Below, one piece after another: positions 9,156-19,240 of a stretch of DNA of 64,000 nucleotides. Source of the stretch: Halegenticoccus soli (GTDB lineage: Archaea; Halobacteriota; Halobacteria; Halobacteriales; Haloferacaceae); the NCBI RefSeq assembly GCF_002844195.1, contig NZ_PEND01000003.1, positions 496,001 to 560,000 on the forward strand, read 5' to 3'. Both the position numbers and the translations under genes were made by a program. The notes below the pieces were generated by a model that ran no database searches, was not told the origin of the DNA, and was given only the letters and a program-made list of their open reading frames with translations. Each line of letters starts with the position of its first letter. The first letter of the stretch is position 1.

Positions 9156-10022
9156 ATGGTCGAGTTGGACCTCATCGCAGACTACGGGTGTCACATCGGG
9201 GAAGGGCCCATCTGGCACCCCGACGAACAGCGACTCTACTGGGTCGACATCCACAATGGACGACTGTTTCGGTACGACCCCAAGGCGAACGACCACGAAC
9301 AGTGTCACGAAACGACCGCCATCGGGGGCATTACCATACAGGCCGACGGATCGTTGTTGTTGTTCGAGGACCGTGGAACTGTCGAAGTGTGGCATGATGG
9401 AACGACCGAAACGGTCATCGAGGAGATCCCACAGGAGATCGATTCGCGGTTCAATGATGTCATCGCGGACCCCAAGGGACGGGTTTTCTGTGGCACGATG
9501 CCGACAACGGACCACGGTGGCCGTCTCTATCGACTCGATCCGGACGGAACGTACACCCACTTGGAAGATGGGCTCGCGATTCCGAATGGAATGGGGTTCA
9601 CTCCCGACCTAGAACAGTTCTACTTCACCGAGTCGGAAGCGCATTGCATCTATCGGTATGACTACAGCGAGGAGACCGGTGCGCTCTCCGACCGGAAGCT
9701 GTTCCTGAGGAGTGCGGACGAACCGGGGATTCCGGACGGGATGACCGTCGACTCCGAGGGATATCTCTGGTCGGCGCGGTGGGACGGAGGGTATCTCGCT
9801 AGATACGACCCCACGGGACGGGAAGAGCGACGAATCGAGTTCCCGGCACGGAAAGTATCGAGCGTCGCATTCGGGGGCGAAGGCTACGACGAAGCCTACG
9901 TGACGACAGCACTCGGCCCTGGAGGGACGAAGGAGATCGAGGGAGAGGGCGCAGGCGCGCTGTATCGCATCGAGCCAGCCGTCAGCGGTACCCCGGAATT
10001 CCGATCGAGAATCGGGCTGTAG
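9156..10022 (+). CDS. SMP-30/gluconolactonase-family sugar lactonase
   Basis: This is a six-bladed beta-propeller hydrolase of 288 residues that opens aldonolactones. The start at 9156 (MVELDLIADYGCHIGEG) has a CTATAT box about 30 bases upstream; an earlier in-frame ATG would add 12 residues unlike the family. Divalent-metal ligands are visible: Glu in IGEGPIWH, Asn in the PNGMGFTPD turn, and Asp in PDGMTVDSEGYLW. Arg/Asn substrate loop residues (RFNDVIADPKGR) are present. In an oxidative pentose pathway it would hydrolyse arabinono-, xylono- or apiono-lactone, matching the GH51 and ABC genes next door. The exact sugar cannot be told. Confidence 0.88.
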   Translation: MVELDLIADYGCHIGEGPIWHPDEQRLYWVDIHNGRLFRYDPKANDHEQCHETTAIGGITIQADGSLLLFEDRGTVEVWHDGTTETVIEEIPQEIDSRFNDVIADPKGRVFCGTMPTTDHGGRLYRLDPDGTYTHLEDGLAIPNGMGFTPDLEQFYFTESEAHCIYRYDYSEETGALSDRKLFLRSADEPGIPDGMTVDSEGYLWSARWDGGYLARYDPTGREERRIEFPARKVSSVAFGGEGYDEAYVTTALGPGGTKEIEGEGAGALYRIEPAVSGTPEFRSRIGL

Positions 10023-11484
10023 TTCGATGGCCTAGAACGAGTCACTCATCCTGAAAGCCGTCAAATGCTTCGAGTACGGTTTTTAGTCCTTTTTCCCCCG
10101 TCACCACCGATGCTCTCGGGTTGTATCCTCCATCAAATTCACTCGAAGAGTGTTGGTCTCAATCGAAAGCTGGGCGAGCCAACCATCTGTTTCATAAGAG
10201 TACTGAAATCAAAGAGTATTTTGTCACCGCGCTTCTGAGACTCTCTTCTCCGAGAATCTATGAGTTTCACTCTGAAGCATGGTTTCATCTTCTCAGTGCC
10301 AAGAATGGCAATTACTTTTCATTCGAACGTTATACGACGGTCAGTCTGTTATCAGACAGTGGATATACTGGTCCAAAGATTCATAGAGCCAGCAATGACC
10401 GAATTACGCTCTCAACGAGTAACCTTCTGCAGAAAAACCAGGTAGCGTGTTTATTTCTACCGAACGATCTATTTTTCGGAATCCGAACTAAGCGGAACCG
10501 GCGAAATATCGGTGAAGATCGCCTCACGATGCAGTTTTTAGTTATGAATATCATCAATATGAATAGAGATAGAGAACAGGTGATTCGCTGATTCAGCTGC
10601 TCTTTGGGCCTGTATCGTGGGAATTATTGTCTGTTAGATAGCTGTGCGATGATAACGAACCATCTCACGAATTCTGTTACAGCTGTACTACTGTAATCCA
10701 AATCGGAAGCAGAAAAATAAGACTTAGTTGTCATGATCCACTCCTCGAACAAATATGTCCCTTGCCAGCGGTTTACGGGCTCAATTAGGCATCTACTGTA
10801 AGAGTTGTGTAGGAGTAACATTCTATTTGCATAAGGTACGTTGCGGCAATCAAGCTATGATAAATGTTCACTATTGCCGGACCATATGATCTGTAATGGG
10901 AGATGAGATAGCCCACCACAAATTTATAATAGTAAATAGATTATCCAAATAATCCTAGTTAAACTCACATTCTATCCCGAAAAATGACTAATACTATATG
11001 TGATTGGCTACCGTCCCTAAAGTAGGAAACTTCCTCGTTCGTCCATCATCGATGAACCCTACTTGTCAACGCATATCCACCGGAGGAGCTCTTTCAAGTC
11101 GTACGGTCGGGACCGATCCCGCTTAAGCACTATTTCTCGCCGATGTTGATGTGATAAATAAAAGAAGACATGCAAAAATGGTCGGTAGTAGCCGGCGTTC
11201 CGATGGAGAATGAGCAGAATCCCTCCCAGGTTTGCGAATCCACATCGCCGCCTCATAAGCTGTGGCGTCCACCAAGTCAACACGGATCGATTCCCTCGAA
11301 GACGTGGATGGCGTCATCTCTAACACCACGAAACAAACGCAACTTCTAGCTGTTGCAGGCGGTGAGTGCACCCTATTGTCGGGGGATTCCTTCACGTGAG
11401 GGACGTGTCGTGGCCACAGTGTGGGCTGTGACCCGCTCACCGCAAGAGGTTATCAACTTGTAAGCTCCTTTCCACAGGGAGCGA
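10023..11484. other. AT-rich stretch without a confident gene
   Basis: This block is visibly richer in A and T than its flanks. The longest frame (10121-10591, plus) has no family likeness, biased content or promoter I can defend. From 11040 to 11440 short frames on both strands look like chopped protein-coding DNA, without an identifiable parent. It may be a former insertion site. Confidence 0.4.
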
Positions 11485-11895
11485 TCAGGCCCGTCGTGTG
11501 AGTTCCTGCACTATCTCTCGCTTGGTCTCTCGAATACGTTCAAGGACACGCACACCATCGGCCAGCACTGGATATGTCTCATCCAGGTCCGCGTAAAGAT
11601 ATGCATAGAGCATGTCACTATCCGCTTGGCGAGAACTGAGCACGTCTCCACCGTGGATTGACTGTTGGCGGTCGGACGCGCACTCAGTGCAGTCAGCTTC
11701 AAGCGCGTCGAGGCACTGCCACATCGAGACGAGTTCATTGTACGGACGCGTCTCGCACTGATGTGATTTGATGCCATTACAGATCCGAATACTCCGACGG
11801 AATGACTGTTTGGCTGCCCTCAATTCCTTGGCTTCCGCGTCAAGCATCTGTCCGAATGCCTCACGCTCTTTTACCGCTTTGGCCGCTCCGGCCAC
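11485..11895 (-). CDS. Small coiled-coil haloarchaeal protein (DUF7260-like), possibly truncated
   Basis: This frame encodes 136 residues from a GTG at 11895; a TGA upstream in the same frame leaves no other obvious start. The N-terminal third is a charged helix (VKEREAFGQMLDAEAKELRAAKQSF). A central Cys pair lies in DCTECASDRQQSIH, and the C-terminus has AYLYADLDETYPVLADGVRVLERIRETKREI. That layout, with a helix, a Cys/DRQ segment and a YLYxDLxxTYPVL segment, resembles a family common on haloarchaeal plasmids and islands. No function is known. The N-terminus may have been lost, since readable sequence continues upstream without an ATG. Confidence 0.45.
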   Translation of the reverse strand: MAGAAKAVKEREAFGQMLDAEAKELRAAKQSFRRSIRICNGIKSHQCETRPYNELVSMWQCLDALEADCTECASDRQQSIHGGDVLSSRQADSDMLYAYLYADLDETYPVLADGVRVLERIRETKREIVQELTRRA

Positions 11896-12074
11896 AAGCG
11901 CACGCTGTAACTGAGGTGTGAACTCGTCTCTCGATCGTCTGCAACGGGCGCTTTCACGGTGAAAAGGCCGTAATCATGTGATATCGGTGTCAATGCGACG
12001 GCAGGATCGTGGCACACATCAGGTGAGGTTCGTAGGGCTGTGATCGCCCCGTCTCTGGTCCGCCGTTCGCCTGT

Positions 12075-12449
12075 CAGCCGAGGCTGAAGGGGTCGGAGAC
12101 CTCTCCCGACTGGTCGTACCACACGGCCTTGGTCTGGAGGTACTCCTCGAGCACCCCGGTTCCGTTCTCGCGGCCGATTCCGCTGTCCTTGTACCCGCCG
12201 AACGGCATTCGGTACGATATCGTTCGGTACTCGTTCACCCACACCATCCCGGCCTCCAGCTTCTCGACCAGTCGATTGGCCTACCGCATGTCCTCGGTCC
12301 AGACGCTGGCGGCGAGTCCGTAGGGCGTGTCGTTGGCGAGAGCGACGACCTCGTCCTCGTCAGAGAACGAGATGACGCTCGCCACGGGGCCGAAGATCTC
12401 GTCCCGTGCCACGGCCATGTCGTTGTCGACGTCCGTGAGGACCGTCGGG
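12075..12449 (-). pseudogene. Aldehyde dehydrogenase, C-terminal fragment with an internal stop
   Basis: The minus strand reads as the last 125 residues of an aldehyde dehydrogenase: [20 protein letters not shown], then [20 protein letters not shown], an interruption by TAG at 12281-12283 just after SVWTEDMR, and then ANRLVEKLEAGMVWVNEYR and MPFGGYKDSGIGRENG. The catalytic Cys and NAD-binding parts are absent. It is cut off cleanly 50 bases before the divergent acyl-CoA synthetase gene. Non-functional. Confidence 0.85.
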
Positions 12450-12498
12450 CGAGCTCATAAACGCAAAACCTAAGTCCCGAGGTTGAATCGAAGAGGGC

Positions 12499-14637
12499 AT
12501 GTCACGAATGGTAGAGAGTGTGTCACAGCCTCCGGACCTCGAGCCGCTCCTCTCACCGGACTCGGTCGCGGTCGTCGGCGCAAGCCCCGACTCGTGGTAC
12601 TCCTCACAGCTCATGAACAACCTCCTCGACTACGGCTTCGAGGGCGACGTCTACCCCGTCAACCCGAGCCGCAACGAGGCGTGGGGGCGGCGATGTTACG
12701 ACACGCTGGCCGACCTGCCCGAGACCGTCGACCTCGCCGTCGTGAGCGTCCCGCGCGAGTACGTGATCGACACCGTCCGCGACGCGGGCGAACTCGACGT
12801 TCCGGCCGCGCTGGTCATCACCGCCGGGTTCGGCGAGGCCGACGAGGAGGGCGCCCAATTCGAGCGAGAACTGGCCGAGATCGCCGACGAGTACGGCGTC
12901 CACGTCTGCGGCCCAAACTGCATTGGCCTCGCGAACGCGGTCGAGGGGACTGTCCTGACGAGCACGTGTTCGCGCGCACCCGAACCCGGGTCGGTCGGTC
13001 TGGTGAGCCAGTCGGGCGCGCTCGCGTTCACGACGTTCTACGAGCGGGCGACCGACGAGGACATCCACTTTGCGTACTTGATCTCGACCGGCAACGAGGT
13101 TGACCTCACCCTCACCGACTACGTCGACTACCTAGCCGACCAGCCCGAGGTCGACGTCGTTTGCGCCTACGTTGAGGGCATCGAGGATCCTCTCCGGTTC
13201 ATGCGGGTCGTAGACGAGGCGGTCCGATCCGGCACGCCGGTCCTGACAGTCAAGGTCGGACAGTCCGACATCGCGGAGGCGGCCACCCTCTCTCACACCG
13301 GATCGCTCACCGGCAGCGACGCCGCCTGGGAGGCCGCCTTCGAGCAGACCAGCGTCGAGCGCGTCCCCGACGTACCAGATCTTCTCGCGCGCGCGAGCGC
13401 CCATACTGCATTTGACCCGCCGGAGTCGAACCGCGTCTGCGTCGCCTCGACCAGCGGCGGCCTCGCGAGCCTGCTCGCCGACATGGCTGCCGAACGGGGG
13501 CTCGAACTCCCGGACATCGCCGGCGACACCGAGCGGCGCCTCCTCGACATGGAGAACCTGCTCACGTTCGAGGAGATGCACAACCCGGCCGACATCCGGG
13601 GGTACGGTGCCGAGGTCCTGCCAGAGATCGCCGAGAGCCTCTTCGACGACGACTCGTTCGACGCGTACGTCTTCGCAATCGGTCTCCCAGCCGTCGACGA
13701 GGCTGCGGCCAGGATCGCCGACGACCTCCTAACGGTGAGCCGGATGACCGACGACCCGGTGTTGTTTCTCTGGACCGGTCGGAAGGAGCCCGCAGACCTC
13801 GAGAACCCACAGCCCTACGAACGGGTCCAGACGGAAGTCCCCCTCTACTACGACCCCGGCCGGTGTCTCGACGCAGTCGCCTCGCTCGTCGACGCCGGCG
13901 AGGGCGAGCGTCAAACCTCACCATCGCGGACCGAACTTGAGGAGCAGGTCGGGAACGGCCCCGACCTTGACCTCCCCGAGGGGCGCGTGCTGACCTGGGA
14001 GGAGGCCAGACCGCTGCTCGAGGCATACGACGTTCCGGTCCCCGAAACCGAGGTCGCGACCTCCGCCGACGAGGCGGTCGACTGCGCCGACGAGTTGGGA
14101 TACCCGGTGGTGATAAAGGTCGACTCACCGGACATCCCACACCGGACGGACGCCGACGCGGTCGTCGGCGGCGTCGAAGACGAGGCAGAGGTTCATGGCG
14201 CTTACGAGATCGTCGTCGGGAATGTCGCAGACTACGACCCCGACGCCAAGGTGAACGGCGTGCTCGTCCAGCCGCAGGTCGACGAGGGCGTCGAGGCGCT
14301 CCTCGGCGTCTCGGAGGAGGAGGGCTTCGGTTCGGTGGTGACCGTCGGTCCGGGCGGTACCCTAGTCGAGGTGCTCGAGGACACCGCGGTTCGCGTCCCC
14401 CCACTGTCCGCCGAAGACGCGCGTAGTGCAGTCGAAGAGACGGCGCTCGACGACCTCCTCGTGGGGCATCGGGGCGACGAGGCGGGCGACAAGGCAGCGT
14501 TCATCTCGCTGGCCGAGCGGGTCGGCCTGCTGGCCGCCGAGGTCGACGGAGTTGTCGAGATCGACTTCAACCCTGTGGTCGTCCACGAGGAGGGCGAGGG
14601 GGTCACCGCGCTCGACGTCCTCGTCAGGACGGAGTAG
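12499..14637 (+). CDS. acdA: ADP-forming acyl-CoA (acetyl-CoA) synthetase, fused alpha-beta form
   Basis: This 712-residue enzyme makes ATP from acyl-CoA, ADP and phosphate (acid + CoA released) and is the typical archaeal route to acetate. Domains in order: CoA-binding Rossmann fold (SVAVVGASPDSWYSSQLMNN) at 18-120; succinyl-CoA-ligase-like domain with SQSGALAFTTFYERA; the phospho-histidine segment ATLSHTGSLTGSDAAWEAAF near 255-275; and a C-terminal ATP-grasp domain (GYPVVIKVDSPDIPHRTD, ending in VVEIDFNPVVV). High GC and strongly acidic residues look core-like, unlike the decayed dehydrogenase genes on both sides. It may be the surviving member of an alcohol-aldehyde-acyl-CoA gene group. 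The substrate acid is not determined. Confidence 0.93.
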   Translation: MSRMVESVSQPPDLEPLLSPDSVAVVGASPDSWYSSQLMNNLLDYGFEGDVYPVNPSRNEAWGRRCYDTLADLPETVDLAVVSVPREYVIDTVRDAGELDVPAALVITAGFGEADEEGAQFERELAEIADEYGVHVCGPNCIGLANAVEGTVLTSTCSRAPEPGSVGLVSQSGALAFTTFYERATDEDIHFAYLISTGNEVDLTLTDYVDYLADQPEVDVVCAYVEGIEDPLRFMRVVDEAVRSGTPVLTVKVGQSDIAEAATLSHTGSLTGSDAAWEAAFEQTSVERVPDVPDLLARASAHTAFDPPESNRVCVASTSGGLASLLADMAAERGLELPDIAGDTERRLLDMENLLTFEEMHNPADIRGYGAEVLPEIAESLFDDDSFDAYVFAIGLPAVDEAAARIADDLLTVSRMTDDPVLFLWTGRKEPADLENPQPYERVQTEVPLYYDPGRCLDAVASLVDAGEGERQTSPSRTELEEQVGNGPDLDLPEGRVLTWEEARPLLEAYDVPVPETEVATSADEAVDCADELGYPVVIKVDSPDIPHRTDADAVVGGVEDEAEVHGAYEIVVGNVADYDPDAKVNGVLVQPQVDEGVEALLGVSEEEGFGSVVTVGPGGTLVEVLEDTAVRVPPLSAEDARSAVEETALDDLLVGHRGDEAGDKAAFISLAERVGLLAAEVDGVVEIDFNPVVVHEEGEGVTALDVLVRTE

Positions 14638-14689
14638 GCCGCCGGCCGCCGGCGCCAGTGGTCGGTACGCGAGTCACGGTATCTCCGCC

Positions 14690-15783
14690 GCTCTGGGACC
14701 AGCGACGCACGGGTCATGTCGCGCTCGTCGGACTCGCGGATCGCCCGGTCGACCTCGTCGAGCGGGAAGTCGGCGTCGAACATCGCGGAGAATGGGTAAT
14801 CGTCGCCGACGTCGGCGATGAACTCGATCGACCTCCGGAGGTACCAGGGGTCGTAGCGCATACACGAGATCACGTTGATGGACTCTCGGGTTATCTTCGC
14901 GGGGTCGACCTCGGTTGGGCGGCCGGGAATGATGTTGCCCATCTCGAGGTACCTCCCGTCGGTCCGGAGGAGTTCGATCCCTTTCACGAAGGCGTCCGGG
15001 ACGCCCGCGACCTCGACGGCGACATCGGCCCCCCGGCCGTCGGTGAGTTCCCGGACGCGTTCGACCCGGTCCTCGACCGTCTCATAGCCGTCGAACCCGA
15101 CGGTGTGGTCGGCCCGAACCGTTCGGCCAGGTCGAGTCGCCCCGGCACGGGGTCGATGACGATGGCGGTTCCGCCCCGCTCTTTCACGGCCGCGATGGCG
15201 TTGAGCCCGAGTCCGCGGGCACCTTGGATTACCACGGTATCGGTCCAATCGGCGCCGACCTTGTCGAGGCCGCAGAGTACCTGCGAGAGGGCGCAGTTCA
15301 CGCTCGCAACCGCAACCTCGTCGACTTGATCGGGCACCCTGTAAAAGAACTAGTCGGGGGAGACGTAGTAGTGGGAGGCGAACGTTCCGTGGAAGTGCGG
15401 CGGGGTCTCGGCCGCCTCGGACCAGTGGTCGTAGGCGTGCTCGCAGAGCCGGAATTCGCCCTCGCCGCACCGGGGACACGCCCGAACGTCGTGAAGTAGG
15501 CCGGAACGATGAGGTCGCCCTTTGCCACGGGCTGGCCGGCGTTGTCGGTCTCGACGTTCTCGCCCAGCTCCGCGATCCGACACAGTGCCTCGTGCCCGGG
15601 CGGTCCCTCATTGATGTGGGGATGTCCGCCCTTCCAGATGTGGACTTCCGACCCGCAGACGTTCGCCCGCACGATCTCGGTCACGACGGCGTTGGGGTCC
15701 GGCGACGGTACCGCAAACTCCTTCAGTTCCACGCTCTTCGGACCGTTCAGACACGCAATCCGCCCAGTCTGCTGCGAGGCCAT
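14690..15783 (-). pseudogene. Zinc-dependent alcohol dehydrogenase (MDR), broken by two frameshifts and a stop
   Basis: Reading begins at 15783 with MASQQTGRIACLNGPKSVEL and has the catalytic-zinc Cys context (ANVCGSEVHIWKGG, GHEALCRI). The frame shifts near 15485, after which PRCGEGEFRLCEHAYDHWSE continues the structural-zinc loop. TAG at 15350-15352 interrupts YYVSPD-FFYRVPDQVDEVA. The NAD-binding part follows (VVIQGARGLGLNAIAA). A second shift near 15115 moves to ADHTVGFDGYETVEDRVERV, which runs to the usual end at MTRASLVPE. All domains are recognisable, so decay is recent. It faces the intact acyl-CoA synthetase. Confidence 0.9.
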
Positions 15784-15798
15784 GCATGGGGAACCCTC

Positions 15799-15810
15799 AC
15801 AAACGTTTGT
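15799..15810. promoter_or_regulatory. Perfect palindrome ACAAACGTTTGT upstream of the broken dehydrogenase
   Basis: A perfect 12-base inverted repeat begins 16 bases upstream of the ATG at 15783, in the position of a promoter-proximal operator. It may survive as a relic of the dehydrogenase's control. Confidence 0.4.
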
Positions 15811-17055
15811 AAACTTACATTTTGGGACAGGATCCGAATCGCGGCCGAGTCCCGTTCGATCGCGAAAACACCAGTAAACACTACTGCCGCCGGACGAATT
15901 ACCGCGTCCCGACCCTCGGGGAGATTGAGGGAGGGCTTGACCACTGACATCTATCTGAACGAAAGTCTAAGGCGAGAGCACGACCCTGATGGAGTACAGA
16001 GTCGGACATATCCGTTCCGACGACCGAAGCGGCAAGGACGCTTCCGGTTGAGGATAATTCGGACTTTGTTGCGTCGACTGAGCGACGGACCAACGGACAT
16101 CCCGCCATCCGGACTGCGGCGAACCAACGATCGCTTGACGGTCTTCTGCACGATATCCGCACGATTGCTTCCCGAGCTGACGAGCGACCGTCCGCGTCAC
16201 GCTTTCCGTTGATTCGATAAATAAGACCTGGTGTTATCCATAGCGAAATTTCCCCCGTCCAGGGAGTTACAAAGATAGATATGTAAACGTATGGCGCAAG
16301 CGGCCTGAGCGTTTGGATCGTCCATTGACGCGCGGAGGAGTGATTCACCGCATGGGTCCTTGCCGCTGGTACCGTGTTGATCTATGTAGGCCGAACAGGG
16401 GAAGTGGTCCGCACGTCATCATCGAATTCTCACCCTTTGATTGCGCTCCAGGATGCAGGCTTCTCGTCCTTGTTTCGTCATTAGTAAACGGTCAGTCTCG
16501 AAAAACGAACGCACGGACGCTGCGCGGCCGACGTCCGGATTCGACCGTCGATCTCCGGCGGTCAGTCCGTCGTTGAAATCGACATTTCTCTTATAGGCGG
16601 GAATCTAAGGGCGGACGCGTTCGAACGCAACCCCACCGTGAGTACCAAACTTCCGTCTGGATCGGCCGCGGTGGCGATCGTCTGCTCACTGTACCCGCGC
16701 CGACACGACCGTCCCATCAGAGAGACTCCTGAGGGAGTCTCACAAGCCTTCCCTCGGCGATCTGGCGGGGAACGGCACACTACAAGAGATGCAGAGATAC
16801 TTCACTATCATCTAGCATATCAGACGGCGCGTTACGACGGTCTTTCAACGTCTATGTCTGGGTCGGTGACCTAGATGCGGTTGAAGGACGTTATCAACCA
16901 TTACAAGTAGATGTGAGCTTAGGACGGTCCCCTCCCTACGAAGATCATCTAATTTAGTCCTTCCATCGTTGCGAACTTTGAGATTGATCTCCGTAGTCAA
17001 GGGATCTTCACGCTCGGGTTAAAGGTCGCAAATCGTGATCCGTCTGTTGTATCTC
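15811..17055. other. 1.2-kb stretch without a supported gene
   Basis: Several short overlapping frames lie on both strands, none with recognisable motifs. The base composition resembles coding DNA, so more decayed genes are likely, but I cannot name any. Confidence 0.4.
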
Positions 17056-17955
17056 TTATTCTTCGATGCGTGCCTCAGTCCCAGCAAGACGCTCGAGCAC
17101 CTGAATAACGCCAGAGGTATCGTCACGCCCCAGCCCAATCTCTTCCATCGATTTGTACATTTCATGGGTGAGTTCTGTTGCTGGCATCGGTGATCCATAG
17201 GCCTCGCCTGCGTCCGTGGCGATTCGGAGATCCTTGTACTGGTAAGCGGCGAAGAAACCCGGGTTAAAGTTTCCACGGATCATCCGCGGTGCCCGATTAT
17301 CCAGTGCCCAGCACCCCGCGGCTCCGCCACTTATAGCATCGACGACGGCTTCGAGATCGGCCCCCGCCTTCTTGGCGAACACCAGTGCCTCGCTGATGGC
17401 CTCCATCGTGACAGAGACCACGATCTGGTTGCAGGCCTTTGCAACTTGCCCGGCCCCATTGGTGCCGCAATGGGTGAGAGTCTCGCCCACTGTCTCGAAA
17501 ACATCCCGGTGTTCTTCGAACGTCTCTTCGCTTCCACCGATCATGATGGACAGCGTGCCGTCGATGGCACCCTCCTCGCCCCCACTTATAGGGGCATCTA
17601 GCATCGAAACTCCCTTCTCAGCGAGGCGGTCTGCAATCTGCTTGGCCACGGTTGGCCTGATAGTTGACATATCTACGACGGTGTCTCCGGCCGTCACGCC
17701 GTGGATGATACCGTCGTCACCAAGAATGAGTGCCTCTACGACCTCCGAATCAGAAAGGCAGGTAATCGTTATATCCGCGCGTTCCCCTACCTCCTGGGGT
17801 GTTTCTGCCCGATCGGCTCCTAAAGACACGAGGTTATCGATAGGCTCAGGGGAGCGGTTGTATCCAACGACGGGATAGCCACCTTCAAGGAGATTCTCCG
17901 CCATCGGCTTTCCCATAATTCCAAGGCCTACGAAACCAACTAGTTTATTTGCCAT
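17056..17955 (-). CDS. 2-hydroxy-3-oxopropionate (tartronate semialdehyde) reductase-like beta-hydroxyacid dehydrogenase
   Basis: This 299-residue NAD(P)-dependent enzyme reduces tartronate semialdehyde to glycerate or handles a related beta-hydroxy acid. The Rossmann motif is GFVGLGIMGKPMAENLLEGG at the N-terminus, substrate-binding DAPISGGEEGAIDGTLSIMI near 119-138, and the catalytic Lys in GAGQVAKACNQIVV. The SGGExxAxxGTLSIMxGG form is that of GarR/GlxR rather than 3-hydroxyisobutyrate dehydrogenase. The start at 17955 gives the family N-terminus; the longer frame adds 28 unrelated residues. A GTATAGTAAC box lies about 30-40 bases upstream. It fits glycolate, glyoxylate or C4-acid catabolism. 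Confidence 0.85.
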   Translation of the reverse strand: MANKLVGFVGLGIMGKPMAENLLEGGYPVVGYNRSPEPIDNLVSLGADRAETPQEVGERADITITCLSDSEVVEALILGDDGIIHGVTAGDTVVDMSTIRPTVAKQIADRLAEKGVSMLDAPISGGEEGAIDGTLSIMIGGSEETFEEHRDVFETVGETLTHCGTNGAGQVAKACNQIVVSVTMEAISEALVFAKKAGADLEAVVDAISGGAAGCWALDNRAPRMIRGNFNPGFFAAYQYKDLRIATDAGEAYGSPMPATELTHEMYKSMEEIGLGRDDTSGVIQVLERLAGTEARIEE

Positions 17956-18253
17956 ACAATGGCACGTCACCACCGAACAAAAAGTGTTACTATACACCAG
18001 GGAGAGGGCGATGATTCGTCGACACCATCGGTAAGCCACGGAGGCCAGTAACCGAAAGGTTCAGGGCAGTACAGCGTCAGCGAACTCCCTGCTGGGGACC
18101 TCCGTCGACTTGGCAGACAATGCAGAGTCTTACCCCGGGATGAAGGGATGGCTGAGCTGCGTCCGTCACTATCACTGATTTGTCTATGAGATTGCCGCTC
18201 ATATAGGAGAGATATAACTCTATTTCTATGTGGCGGGGCGAGCCATACTCGTG

Positions 18254-19240
18254 TTAGAATGTCCGTTCAATGGCTGCGGTGAGTTCGCTCGTACCTGGCA
18301 GTACCTCATCTTCGAGTGGTGGACTAAACGGAATAGGCGTGTCTGGTACTCCGATACGTTGTGGAGGTGCGTCGAGTGAGAAGAACGCTGACTCAGTCAC
18401 ACGCGAGATGATCTCGCCGTGTAACCCATACGAGAGCGGACTTTCGTCGGCTACAACCAACCGTCCAGTCTTCTCGACGCTCTTGACGATGGTCGCTGTG
18501 TCAAGCGGCGAGAGCGTCTGCGGGTCGATCACCTCAATGTCGATAGCCTCCATTTTGTCGGCCACGCCGATGGCGTCACCGAGCAGGCGTTGCGTGGCTA
18601 CGACGGTAATATCATTGTCTTTGCGAACAATCTGAGCCTGGCCAAGCGGAATCGTGAATTCCTTGTCTTTTGGCACCTCACCTTCACGGTTGTAGATGGT
18701 TTTATTCTCGAAGAATACGATTGGATCATCCGATCGGATAGCTGCCTTCATGAGCCCCTTTGAGCTACGTGCAGTACCGGGGGCGACAGCCTTAATGCCC
18801 GGCAAGTGTGCAATGAGCGTGTGGACGGTACTGGAGTGCTGGGCAGCTGCGCTTAGGCCCGCCCCCTCAATGGCACGCACAGTCAGAGGCACCTTCGTTG
18901 CCCCTCCGAACATATATCGCATCTTCCCAGCTTGATTCATCAGCGGCTCGAAACAAATAGCGATGAAGTCCGCAAAACTCAAATTCACAATTGGTCGCAA
19001 ACCTGTAGCGGCTGCTCCAACGCCGGCACCTACTTGGGCGGTTTCACTGATTGGCGTGTCCCGCACACGGCCCCGGCCGAACTCCTCGAAGAGCCCCATC
19101 GTGATCTCAAACGAGCCGCCGTCCTCCTCGTCCTGTCCCATGAGAAAGACCTCATCATTAGCCATGAGTTCCTCACGGATAGCAGTCCGGAGCGCCTCGC
19201 GGATCGTTAATTCTTCTGTCAATTCAGTCACGTCACTCAT
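18254..19240 (-). CDS. 2-oxoacid (pyruvate/acetoin) dehydrogenase E1 component, beta subunit
   Basis: This 328-residue transketolase-like protein forms the E1 heterotetramer with the upstream alpha subunit. The family hallmarks are FLMGQDEEDGGSFEITMGL, RVRDTPISETAQVGAGVGAA, the FEPLMNQAGKMRYMFGG segment, and the C-terminal VIDPQTLSPLDTATIVKSVE and VVADESPLSYGLHGEI. It overlaps the alpha gene by 8 bases, so translation is coupled. No E2 lipoyl-transacetylase or E3 gene is in the window, so the enzyme must borrow them or work differently. A ruined paralogue lies at 26690-27614. Confidence 0.9.
   Translation of the reverse strand: MSDVTELTEELTIREALRTAIREELMANDEVFLMGQDEEDGGSFEITMGLFEEFGRGRVRDTPISETAQVGAGVGAAATGLRPIVNLSFADFIAICFEPLMNQAGKMRYMFGGATKVPLTVRAIEGAGLSAAAQHSSTVHTLIAHLPGIKAVAPGTARSSKGLMKAAIRSDDPIVFFENKTIYNREGEVPKDKEFTIPLGQAQIVRKDNDITVVATQRLLGDAIGVADKMEAIDIEVIDPQTLSPLDTATIVKSVEKTGRLVVADESPLSYGLHGEIISRVTESAFFSLDAPPQRIGVPDTPIPFSPPLEDEVLPGTSELTAAIERTF

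Noticed and set aside
10121-10591. 156-codon plus-strand frame as a gene
   Set aside because: Composition follows local AT richness, there is no family likeness and no supporting promoter or neighbour.
13562-14404. Long minus-strand frame opposite the acyl-CoA synthetase
   Set aside because: Arginine- and proline-rich composition is the usual mirror of a GC-rich acidic gene; no motif is present.
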